This document shows, one piece after another, positions 6,318 to 12,267 of a stretch of 12,267 nt of DNA. The notes under the pieces were generated by a model. That model made no database searches. It was not told the DNA's origin and saw only the letters and a program-made list of their open reading frames with translations. Both the position numbers and the translations under genes were made by a program. Origin of the DNA: a bacterium (lineage in GTDB: Bacteria; UBP14; UBA6098; B30-G16); assembly GCA_027064665.1 (NCBI GenBank), contig JAMOPH010000205.1, positions 1 to 12,267 on the forward strand, read 5' to 3'. Positions within the stretch are counted from its first letter, which is position 1. The number at the start of each line of letters is the position of its first letter.

Positions 6318-7174
6318 ACTATATCCCTGTCAAGCGCTTCTGCGGGGAAACCAAGGTCCTGAACCGCGCGAAGGGCAAGTTCCCGGTTGGGAGCCTTGCC
6401 GTGCCACTGCGCCTCGTTCTCCATATACGAAACTCCCCTGCCCTTGATTGTGTGGAATATAAGCGCCGCGGGCTTGCCCCTGATCTCTAACGCCTTTGCG
6501 AAGGCGTCGTCTATTGCGTCAAGGTCGTGTCCGTCCGCCTCAATTGGTTCCCAGTTGAACGAGCGGAACTTGTCCGGCAGGGGATGGATGTTCATCACAT
6601 CGGGCACAAAGCCGTCAATCTGCAGGTTGTTGTTGTCCACGATGGCGACAAGATTGTCAAGATGATAATGTCCCGCCGCCATAATCGCCTCCCAGATTTG
6701 CCCCTCCTGCATCTCGCCGTCGCCGAGGATTGCGTAAACCCGCCTGTCGGAGTTGTCCATATATTTGAACGCCATCGCCGCACCGACCGCGATGGAAAGT
6801 CCCTGCCCCAGCGAGCCGGTTGAGACCTCAATTCCGGGGAGACCCTTGTCCTTGGCGGGGTGTCCCTGAAGGCGCGAGCCGAACTTGCGCAGTGTCCACA
6901 TCTCCTCGCGGGGATAGTATCCCGCCTCCGCCAGAACTGCATAAAGCGCCGGGCAGGCGTGCCCCTTGGAAAGAATTACAATGTCCCTTTCCTCCCAGTT
7001 GGGATTTTCGGGCTTGTGGCGGAGATATTTGAAATACAGCACCGTCAGAATATCCGCTATTGACAGCGACCCGCCGGGATGCCCCGAACCGGCGTGGTAG
7101 GTCATCTTGATTATGTCAAACCTTATGCGGCGGGCAATCTCGGAAAATCTCTCCCGCGTTTTTTCGTCAAGCAT
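6314..7174 (-). CDS. Transketolase, N-terminal subunit (split transketolase)
   Basis: The 286-aa protein is the thiamine-diphosphate-binding half of transketolase. HAGSGHPGGSLS (H27, H32) and SKGHACPALY (H72) are the substrate and cofactor histidine motifs. GDGEMQEGQIWEA (151-163) with DNNN (180-183) forms the GDG-X-N thiamine diphosphate/metal signature. It ends after this domain, at a length normal for split N-subunits, and needs the C-subunit encoded at 4621-5586. The open frame reaches 7231, but the ATG at 7174 is preferred because GGGAGGG lies just upstream and the protein then starts MLDEKTRERF, like its relatives. The gene begins 170 bp after the OsmC stop, beyond a strong terminator, so it likely heads its own transcript. 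The leader contains the hairpin described separately. Confidence 0.94.
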   Translation of the reverse strand: MLDEKTRERFSEIARRIRFDIIKMTYHAGSGHPGGSLSIADILTVLYFKYLRHKPENPNWEERDIVILSKGHACPALYAVLAEAGYYPREEMWTLRKFGSRLQGHPAKDKGLPGIEVSTGSLGQGLSIAVGAAMAFKYMDNSDRRVYAILGDGEMQEGQIWEAIMAAGHYHLDNLVAIVDNNNLQIDGFVPDVMNIHPLPDKFRSFNWEPIEADGHDLDAIDDAFAKALEIRGKPAALIFHTIKGRGVSYMENEAQWHGKAPNRELALRAVQDLGFPAEALDRDIV

Positions 7175-7177
7175 ACT

Positions 7178-7184
7178 CCCTCCC
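7178..7184 (-). promoter_or_regulatory. Ribosome binding site fixing the transketolase N-subunit start
   Basis: GGGAGGG on the minus strand, 3 bases from the ATG at 7174. It decides against the longer reading frame starting at 7231. It can also pair with the left arm of the upstream leader hairpin. Confidence 0.65.
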
Positions 7185-7212
7185 GAAAATTGGTCTTTGA
7201 ATTTAATGGCAA

Positions 7213-7255
7213 TCTCCCCTTGAGGCAACAAATTTGTTTGTTTCTGCAGGGGAGA
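7213..7255 (-). promoter_or_regulatory. Leader inverted repeat with central palindrome upstream of transketolase
   Basis: On the minus strand, TCTCCCCT (7248-7255) pairs perfectly with AGGGGAGA (7213-7220). The 27-base interior contains the perfect 12-bp palindrome AACAAATTTGTT (7227-7238). No T-run follows, so it is not a terminator. It lies 38 bases before the ATG. It could be an mRNA leader hairpin or a protein operator. No known riboswitch class is recognised. Confidence 0.45.
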
Positions 7256-7276
7256 GGTTAGTGTTAATTTTTTAGC

Positions 7277-7312
7277 AAAAAGTTCGGGCGACCGGATGTT
7301 CCAGCCGCCCGA
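7277..7312 (-). terminator. Intrinsic terminator after the OsmC-family gene
   Basis: On the minus strand a 12-bp stem (arms 7301-7312 and 7284-7295, seven G/C-rich outer pairs TCGGGCG/CGCCCGA plus five inner pairs with wobbles) closes a 5-base loop and is followed by ACTTTTT. It lies 32 bp past the OsmC stop and separates that operon from the transketolase group. Confidence 0.85.
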
Positions 7313-7344
7313 TTTTGGATAAAATTTTAATTACTCCCCAGAAT

Positions 7345-7785
7345 TTAATTGCTTTCCACAATTTTGTAATCCCATTCCACAGGTATTCCCGCCTTTTTGA
7401 CCACGGCGGAGACGGAGCAGTATTTGTCCTGCGAAAGTTTTATGGCTTTTTCCACATTTTCGGGGGAGATTTTTTCGGGGTCGCCCTCAATTATGTAGGT
7501 CATTTCAACCCTTTCCGGGATTTTTGGGTGGGTGTCTTTCCGCACGGCGTGAAGTTTTACACGGAGTCTTTTGAACGGCACCCGCATTTTAGAAAGAATT
7601 GCGATTACATCCATACCGGTGCATCCCGCAAGGGACACCAGAAAAGTCTCAAAAGGTCTAATTCCGGCGTCATTTCCGCCGACATCGGGGGCGGCGTCCA
7701 TAACAATCCAGTGCCCGCTGTCGGCTTTTCCCAGAATGGTTAATCCATCAACCTGAACAAGTTCCACATTGACCTCTTTGCCCAT
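7345..7785 (-). CDS. OsmC/Ohr-family thiol protein
   Basis: The 146-aa protein has the OsmC fold pattern: an N-terminal beta region, FETFLVSLAGCTGMDV with Cys at 55 at the start of the long helix, and DKYCSVSAVV with Cys at 123. These two cysteines are the peroxidatic and resolving pair in OsmC/Ohr peroxidases, which reduce organic hydroperoxides or related oxidants using thiol reductants in the cytoplasm. I cannot say whether this member is a true peroxidase or of the YhfA-type subgroup. The frame extends to a GTG at 7791, but the ATG at 7785 is preferred because AAAGGA sits 7 bases before it. It is the last gene of the run with thioredoxin and the TlpA-like protein, 21 bp after the latter, and is followed by a strong terminator. 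The context supports a thiol-redox role. Confidence 0.92.
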   Translation of the reverse strand: MGKEVNVELVQVDGLTILGKADSGHWIVMDAAPDVGGNDAGIRPFETFLVSLAGCTGMDVIAILSKMRVPFKRLRVKLHAVRKDTHPKIPERVEMTYIIEGDPEKISPENVEKAIKLSQDKYCSVSAVVKKAGIPVEWDYKIVESN

Positions 7786-7792
7786 AGGCACA

Positions 7793-7798
7793 TCCTTT
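7793..7798 (-). promoter_or_regulatory. Ribosome binding site fixing the OsmC start
   Basis: AAAGGA on the minus strand, 7 bases before the ATG at 7785. It overlaps the region just before the alternative GTG at 7791, which it cannot serve at normal spacing. Confidence 0.55.
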
Positions 7799-7806
7799 CT
7801 TTGAGG

Positions 7807-8382
7807 TTATATAGCGCTTTTTTCCTCAACTAATTTTTTCACAACTTCCTCAATGGCTTCGTAGGGATGCACTCCCACAAATTTTTCACGAATATATCCG
7901 TTTCTATCTATGAAGAATGTGGTGGGAATACTGCGGATGTTCCCGTATTTTTGAATCACACTCGGGTCTGCGATGCCGAGAACTATGGTGTAGTTCATAT
8001 CGTGTTTGTCGGCGAAATTTTTGATGTAGTCCACAGACCTTTTTGTGTCAAGGTCCACGCCGATGACGACCAGGTCATCCTTGTATTTTTTCTGCAGTTT
8101 CACAAACGATGGGATTTCCATCACACAGGGGCGGCACCAGGTTGCCCAGAAATCTAAAATTATCACTTTCCCCCGGAAGTTGGACAGTTTCACGGTTTTT
8201 CCATCAAGGTCTGGAAGGGCAAAATCCGGTGCCGGAGTGTAGTTGCCCTGCGCCGGCGCAGATTGTGTGCTTTGTGCCGGAGAGGTTTCTCCCTCGGACT
8301 TTTCCCCCTTGGAGCATCCGCCCACAGCGAAAATCCCGGACATCACCGCCAGCAGAATTGCGATTTTTACGACTCTTTTCAT
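7807..8382 (-). CDS. TlpA/ResA-like thioredoxin-fold lipoprotein
   Basis: The 191-aa protein starts with a lipoprotein signal (MKRVVK, hydrophobic core, lipobox AVGGC with Cys 23). A Ser/Gln/Pro-rich linker runs to about residue 48, followed by an AhpC-TSA/TlpA-like domain. The redox site is WATWCRPC (C83, C86), and the cis-proline is P153 in RSIPTTFFID. Such proteins act outside the cytoplasmic membrane as thiol-disulfide reductants, for instance in cytochrome c maturation, or as peroxidase-like enzymes. No cytochrome c maturation gene is in view, so the partner is unknown. The frame extends to a TTG at 8397; the ATG at 8382 is preferred because GGAGGAGAATGAG precedes it and the signal peptide then starts normally. 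It starts 1 bp after the thioredoxin stop, with its ribosome site inside the thioredoxin's last codons, so translation is coupled. Confidence 0.94.
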   Translation of the reverse strand: MKRVVKIAILLAVMSGIFAVGGCSKGEKSEGETSPAQSTQSAPAQGNYTPAPDFALPDLDGKTVKLSNFRGKVIILDFWATWCRPCVMEIPSFVKLQKKYKDDLVVIGVDLDTKRSVDYIKNFADKHDMNYTIVLGIADPSVIQKYGNIRSIPTTFFIDRNGYIREKFVGVHPYEAIEEVVKKLVEEKSAI

Positions 8383-8383
8383 C

Positions 8384-8716
8384 TCATTCTCCTCCAATTA
8401 CTGACATTATCTCATTGAATAGTTTTTTCTTGTTGACTGCCCCGATAATCTGGTGCACCGGCGCCCCATCTTTGAAAAACAGCATCGCAGGGATGCTCAT
8501 AATCTGATACTGCGCCGCAAGATACGGGTTGTCGTCAACATTGAGTTTGTAGATTTTGAGTTTGCCGGCGAACTGGTCAGCCGCCTCCTCAAGTGCCGGC
8601 TCCATCATCTTGCACGGCGCACACCAGTCGGCATAGAAATCTATCAGCACCGGCGTATCCGATTTTAAGACTTTCTCCTCAAAATCGTCGGCGTTCACAT
8701 ATTCTAATTTCCCCAT
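8384..8716 (-). CDS. trxA: Thioredoxin
   Basis: The 110-aa protein is a full-length single-domain thioredoxin. The active site is DFYADWCAPCKMM (C32, C35) with the second Cys followed by Lys; the cis-proline is P76 in MSIPAMLF, and FKDGAPV gives the usual turn. The site is WCAPC rather than the classical WCGPC, a substitution seen in some bacterial thioredoxins. It has no signal peptide and should act as a cytoplasmic disulfide reductant fed by a thioredoxin reductase, which is not encoded here. The ATG follows GGGAGGCAAAG and lies inside the end of the glycosyltransferase gene (13-bp overlap, different frame). The TlpA-like lipoprotein follows after 1 bp. The symbol reflects the family; other thioredoxins may exist elsewhere in the genome. 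Confidence 0.95.
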   Translation of the reverse strand: MGKLEYVNADDFEEKVLKSDTPVLIDFYADWCAPCKMMEPALEEAADQFAGKLKIYKLNVDDNPYLAAQYQIMSIPAMLFFKDGAPVHQIIGAVNKKKLFNEIMSVIGGE

Positions 8717-9867
8717 CTTTGCCTCCCTATTTTCTGAATTTGAGCGATTATCCGGTCAACTATTTTTGACCAACTTAAATTTTTCACCGCAAACTCCCTT
8801 GCGGATTTGCCCATTTGGGCGTATTTGCTATCGGACAAAAGATTTTCCAGCGCCCGGGCAATTTGGTTCGGCGCCGGTTCACGGACACCAACAGCCACGC
8901 CGCTGGCGAATAACTCCTCAAAATCCTCCGCATAGGTCATAACCGAGACCACGCCAGACGCCGCATAGTGATTTACCTTCACCTGCCAGCAGTATGGCGC
9001 CACCTCGGGACTCATCAGCGCAACACCTATATCCAGCGCTGCGATGTAATCGGGGCTTCTGTCCACCGGCAGAGGGGATATTATCTTTATCCTGTCCCGC
9101 ACTATGCTCTGCGCAGCCAACTTTTCTATGCGGGGGAGCATCAGTCCGCCGCCGCCGAGGAGAAGGAACAAATCCCGCCGCTTTTCCGCAACTGCCTCAA
9201 ATCCCTTTATCAACTCCCCAAGATGATGCCACGGATACATTGAACCAATGTATCCTATTATGACTGCCTCCGGCGGAAGTCCCAATTTTCTGCGCAGTTG
9301 GGCTTTGTTCACTGCGGGGGCGAATTTCTCCGTATCCACGCCGTTGGGGATGTGGACGAATTTCTCCCCCGGGATTCCGAACCTTTCCGCCAGAAATTTC
9401 CCTATCGCCGGCGCAACCACTATATTGAGGTCAGCCTTCCGGACTCTCTCTCCGAACCGCCCGAAAAGAGAATCCAGCCGGAACATAATTCGTGATTTCA
9501 TCGGCAGGGATTTCATCTCCGCAAAGTAGAGCCCGTTGTGTTCCAGCACAATGGGAATCCGGTTTCTGTGCGCCCATTCTATCACCCTGTGTGCGTTGAT
9601 AAAATCCCGCACATACAGTATGTCGGGTTTTTCCCCTCGGGACAGCGCCCGGGCACACTTTTTGTCAAAGAACAGCGACAGCCCCGTCGGAATTTCAATC
9701 ATCTCCACACTGCCGTCAAACTGCGCCCCATCTGCGGATTTCACATACAAACTCACTCGGTTCCCACGGCGGGCGAATTCCTGCACCACCTGAATTATGT
9801 GCTCCCGTGCCGCAGTCTGAATTCCCAAATCGTAGTAGGCGACATATGCAATTTTCAATCCAGCCAT
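8704..9867 (-). CDS. GT4-like glycosyltransferase (GT-B fold)
   Basis: The 387-aa protein has the two Rossmann domains of GT-B enzymes. The N-terminal domain starts KIAYVAYYDLGIQTAAREHI and contains LYVRDFINAHRV and VLEHNGLY. The linker IPNGVDTEKFAP (about 173-184) is typical of GT4 enzymes, followed by GYIGSMYPWHHLGELIKGF and LLLGGG. Family members transfer a sugar from a nucleotide-sugar to lipids, polysaccharides or small molecules; donor and acceptor are unknown here. In the segment KVNHYAASG (297-305) the family usually has a Glu where this protein has H300, so catalysis may be altered. The frame extends to a TTG at 9930. I prefer the ATG at 9867, which gives MAGLKIAYVA, the usual N-terminus, although the ribosome site is weak. 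It follows the isomerase gene and overlaps thioredoxin by 13 bp. Confidence 0.88.
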   Translation of the reverse strand: MAGLKIAYVAYYDLGIQTAAREHIIQVVQEFARRGNRVSLYVKSADGAQFDGSVEMIEIPTGLSLFFDKKCARALSRGEKPDILYVRDFINAHRVIEWAHRNRIPIVLEHNGLYFAEMKSLPMKSRIMFRLDSLFGRFGERVRKADLNIVVAPAIGKFLAERFGIPGEKFVHIPNGVDTEKFAPAVNKAQLRRKLGLPPEAVIIGYIGSMYPWHHLGELIKGFEAVAEKRRDLFLLLGGGGLMLPRIEKLAAQSIVRDRIKIISPLPVDRSPDYIAALDIGVALMSPEVAPYCWQVKVNHYAASGVVSVMTYAEDFEELFASGVAVGVREPAPNQIARALENLLSDSKYAQMGKSAREFAVKNLSWSKIVDRIIAQIQKIGRQRWGN

Positions 9868-9900
9868 TATAGATTCCCGGTCGGCGGGGTCAACATAATG

Positions 9901-9930
9901 ATTATTTTCACATCTAAAAGTGTTAGACAA
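9901..9930 (-). promoter_or_regulatory. Possible internal promoter before the glycosyltransferase
   Basis: TTGTCT (9925-9930) and AATAAT (9901-9906) are spaced by 18 bases on the minus strand, just after the isomerase stop. The match is fair but not strong, and it rests partly on choosing the ATG at 9867 as the glycosyltransferase start. Confidence 0.25.
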
Positions 9931-11001
9931 TCAGCCCTTCAGGTTTGCAAGTTCGGATTTGAGTCGGTCAATGATTTTCACCGGTTTGGGGTCCTCCTCG
10001 TTGAGAATCGCCAGATAATAACTGGTGAAATCGCCTAATTGGATGAGTTCAAACATTCTGGTCATAAATGGGGCGTCCTTCTGCGGTGGCTCAATGAATA
10101 TCGGCTCCACGCCCAACTCGCGCATAACGCCTGCGACGAACTCCATCCTGAACTTGTTGCGCGGATGGTCCTCCGGGTCAACGAGGAAAATCGGCTGGAG
10201 ATACTGCCCAAACTCATAGAGGTGTTTCCATCCCACCAGTTCGTTGTGGTTCATCTCGGGGACGACGGCGGAATACGCGAGCGCTTTGCCGTTTTCCTCA
10301 ATCTGTCCGCGGAAACGCGTGGCGACTGCCTCAAGGCGCGGCGAGGAGTAAATCAGCGGCAGTTTCCCGTGGATTTTTTTAGCCAACTGCTTGGCGGCGT
10401 TGTCCTTTTCGGGGATATCCCGGGCGAGTTTTTCCGCACCCTTGTGGAGGGCGTAACTTGTCTCCTCAATCGCTTCCGACTGGTCGGGGATGAAGCCCCA
10501 GAGAGACATCAGCGTGGCAAGAGGGGAGAACGAATATCCCAGCGCCGCCCTCGGGGGAAGCCCGCCGGGAATCTGCACATAGCCGAACCGAAGGTCCTCC
10601 GCCAGTTCGGAAAGTTGCCCGTCGCTTGTGATTGCGAAAAGTTTTGCCCCTAAATACTTTGCCGCCTCAAGCGAGGAGAGGGTCTCCTCTGTGTTCCCCG
10701 AATAGGATGACAGAATCACCAGCGTCTCGTCGTTCACAAATCCCGGCAGAAGATAATCCCGGTTTACCATAAACGGGACCTTCATCTCATACAGGGCGTA
10801 GCAGCGAAGCAAATCCGCACCGATTGCCGAACCGCCCATACCGGCAACCACGATGTTTTTGATATCCGATGGGTCAATCAGGTTGTAGTCGGAGGTCTCC
10901 GCAAGTTGCTTGCCCTCAACCAACTGCCTGTGGAAATCCACTAAAAGCGAGTGCATATCGCCGGGGTCATACTTCTCATACACCTTGGCGTCGTCCAGCA
11001 T
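9931..11001 (-). CDS. Bifunctional phosphoglucose/phosphomannose isomerase
   Basis: The 356-aa protein has SIS-domain signatures GMGGSAIG (54-61) and SSYSGNTEET (98-107), and the PPRAALGY (149-156) and PEMNHNELVGW (248-258) motifs that mark the bifunctional glucose/mannose-6-phosphate isomerase family, known from archaea and many bacteria. It is shorter than classical PGI. It should interconvert glucose-6-phosphate, mannose-6-phosphate and fructose-6-phosphate in the cytoplasm, linking glycolysis, the pentose phosphate pathway and sugar-nucleotide supply. The start is firm: AAGGAGGAATTCT precedes the ATG. It is the first gene of the leftward run ending with OsmC, and its product pool could feed both transketolase and the sugar donors used by the adjacent glycosyltransferase. 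I see no clear promoter in its leader. Gene identity is high; true bifunctionality is inferred from family. Confidence 0.94.
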   Translation of the reverse strand: MLDDAKVYEKYDPGDMHSLLVDFHRQLVEGKQLAETSDYNLIDPSDIKNIVVAGMGGSAIGADLLRCYALYEMKVPFMVNRDYLLPGFVNDETLVILSSYSGNTEETLSSLEAAKYLGAKLFAITSDGQLSELAEDLRFGYVQIPGGLPPRAALGYSFSPLATLMSLWGFIPDQSEAIEETSYALHKGAEKLARDIPEKDNAAKQLAKKIHGKLPLIYSSPRLEAVATRFRGQIEENGKALAYSAVVPEMNHNELVGWKHLYEFGQYLQPIFLVDPEDHPRNKFRMEFVAGVMRELGVEPIFIEPPQKDAPFMTRMFELIQLGDFTSYYLAILNEEDPKPVKIIDRLKSELANLKG

Positions 11002-11114
11002 AGAATTCCTCCTTGTTTGGGTGCTTCCGAATCAATTTAATAAAAAATTTTCGGCGTGCTATGAGATTTTTCTGATGTGGATTGTGCCTGTTTGATTTAT
11101 TTGCCTCAAAATGA

Positions 11115-11142
11115 TTGATAAAATCCGGAATTTGTATATTAT
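11115..11142 (+). promoter_or_regulatory. Candidate rarA promoter, close enough for a leaderless mRNA
   Basis: TTGATA (11115-11120), a 16-base spacer and TATTAT (11137-11142) form a fair promoter. The usual start point, 6-7 bases downstream, falls at about 11149, two or three bases before the rarA ATG at 11152. No purine-rich ribosome site is present in between. Confidence 0.5.
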
Positions 11143-11151
11143 TAAATCGCT

Positions 11152-12267
11152 ATGGACCTGTTTGGGGAGGGAAAAAAGTCGCTGGGGGCATCCGAATCGT
11201 TTCTTCTGGCGGACAGAATGCGCCCCCGCACCCTTGACGAGATTGTGGGGCAGGAGCACCTTTTGGGCGAGGGCAAACCGCTCCGCAGGATGATTGAATC
11301 CGACCAGATTTCCTCAATGATTCTGTGGGGTCCTCCCGGATGCGGAAAGACCACCCTCGCTATGGTCATCGCCAACCACACCGGGATGGATTTCCTCTCG
11401 TATTCCGCAGTTCTGTCGGGGATTAAGGAAATCAAGGAGGTAATCAAGCAGGCGGAAAGGAATTTGTATCTGTATGGGCGGCGCTCAATCCTTTTCATTG
11501 ACGAGATTCACAGGTTCAACAAAGCCCAGCAGGATGCTTTCCTGCCGTATGTGGAGAAGGGCACGATAATTCTGATTGGCGCCACCACCGAAAACCCGTC
11601 GTTTGAACTCAACTCGCCGCTTCTGTCCCGGGTTCAGGTTTTTGTCCTCAAGCCGCTTGAGCCCGAGCACATAAGACAGATTGTCCTCCGTGCGATAACC
11701 GACACCGAGCGCGGTCTGGGCAAAAGCGAGGATTTCATCACCGACGAGGCGCTGGATTTGATTTCGCAGATAAGTTCCGGGGATGCCCGCTTTGCGCTCA
11801 ATCTGATTGAGATTGCCGCCCGAATTGCCCCGGACGGTCCCGTGGATATTGACCTTGTCAAACAAATTCTCCAGCGGGAGCGGATAATTTACGACAAATC
11901 CGGCGAGGAGCACTACAATCTGATTTCCGCACTGCACAAGTCAATCCGGGACAGCGACCCGGACGGCGCCCTCTACTGGCTTGCGAGGATGCTTGAGGGC
12001 GGCGAGGACAGAAGATATATCGCCCGCCGACTGATACGGATGGCGATTGAGGATGTCGGTCTTGCAGACCCCAACGCACTTTTGATAACCATCGCCGCAC
12101 AGCAGGCTTTTGATTTCATCGGCATCCCCGAGGGGGACCTCGCCCTCGCCGAAGCGGCGGTGTATTTAGCCTACGCGCCGAAAAGCAACTCGGTCTATGC
12201 CGCCCTCGGAAAGGCGATTGAGGATGTCAAAAAATTCGGTTCGCTCCCCGTGCCGATGCATATCCGC
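11152..12267 (+). CDS. rarA: RarA (MgsA) AAA+ replication-associated recombination protein, partial
   Basis: The gene is open at the right edge, with 372 codons and no stop. It is the only plus-strand gene. The N-terminus MDLFGEG and the segment [20 protein letters not shown] are typical of RarA. Walker A is GPPGCGKT (60-67), Walker [12 protein letters not shown] (113-123) and sensor 1 TTENPSF; the arginine-finger region is SPLLSR (155-160). The C-terminal part carries the RarA segments [20 protein letters not shown] and [16 protein letters not shown]. RarA is a tetrameric clamp-loader-like ATPase that acts at stalled replication forks. The family is usually about 400-450 residues, so most of the protein is present and the missing end is short. 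An in-frame TAA at 11143 fixes ATG 11152 as the first possible start. No Shine-Dalgarno sequence precedes it. It diverges from the isomerase gene. Confidence 0.97.
   Translation, partial: MDLFGEGKKSLGASESFLLADRMRPRTLDEIVGQEHLLGEGKPLRRMIESDQISSMILWGPPGCGKTTLAMVIANHTGMDFLSYSAVLSGIKEIKEVIKQAERNLYLYGRRSILFIDEIHRFNKAQQDAFLPYVEKGTIILIGATTENPSFELNSPLLSRVQVFVLKPLEPEHIRQIVLRAITDTERGLGKSEDFITDEALDLISQISSGDARFALNLIEIAARIAPDGPVDIDLVKQILQRERIIYDKSGEEHYNLISALHKSIRDSDPDGALYWLARMLEGGEDRRYIARRLIRMAIEDVGLADPNALLITIAAQQAFDFIGIPEGDLALAEAAVYLAYAPKSNSVYAALGKAIEDVKKFGSLPVPMHIR

Noticed and set aside
10039..10653. A 204-codon plus-strand frame opposite the isomerase gene
   Set aside because: Antisense to conserved SIS-domain and PEMNHNE motifs; no ribosome site or family likeness.
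11485..11937. A 150-codon minus-strand frame opposite rarA
   Set aside because: The plus strand encodes continuous RarA with Walker and sensor motifs; the antisense frame has no support.
1..12267. CRISPR array, tRNA, insertion sequence or phage genes
   Set aside because: No regularly spaced repeats, cloverleaf-like sequence, transposase or phage structural genes were seen on either strand; all long stretches are explained by the genes listed.

Overview
The window is a densely packed bacterial chromosome segment. Thirteen genes read leftward (minus strand), and one, rarA, diverges rightward at the right edge. No rRNA, tRNA, mobile element or CRISPR array is visible. I cannot place the organism firmly. 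The split transketolase, the bifunctional phosphoglucose/phosphomannose isomerase, a DUF3857-type periplasmic protein and the lipoproteins suggest a diderm-like bacterium, possibly from the FCB group or an uncultivated candidate phylum. This is inference only.

The layout follows transcription from right to left. (1) 11002-11151 is a divergent intergenic region. It carries a candidate promoter for rarA (11152 to the window end) placed so close to the ATG that the mRNA may be leaderless. (2) 11001-7345 is a probable operon: phosphoglucose/phosphomannose isomerase, a GT4-like glycosyltransferase, thioredoxin, a TlpA/ResA-like lipoprotein thioredoxin and an OsmC-family protein. It ends in a strong intrinsic terminator at 7277-7312. 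(3) 7174-4621 holds the transketolase N-terminal subunit, a SAM-dependent methyltransferase and the transketolase C-terminal subunit, joined by two ATGA overlaps. Its leader contains a hairpin at 7213-7255 with a central palindrome. (4) 4535-999 is an envelope group: an exported TPR protein, a large exported DUF3857/transglutaminase-like protein that lacks the catalytic Cys, and a cyclophilin lipoprotein. (5) 927-1 holds an HU-family DNA-binding protein, then a 47-aa membrane peptide ending in CLSCIGIG (CD1871A-type), then a multi-span 4Fe-4S membrane protein that runs off the left edge.

Two themes emerge. One is sugar-phosphate metabolism: PGI/PMI and transketolase share fructose-6-phosphate. 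The other is thiol and redox chemistry: thioredoxin, TlpA-like, OsmC, a CXXC mini-protein and a cysteine-rich Fe-S membrane protein. The points most worth a second look are the HU / CXXC mini-protein / Fe-S membrane trio, the methyltransferase inserted between the transketolase halves, the degenerate transglutaminase, and the possible RNA switch upstream of the transketolase.
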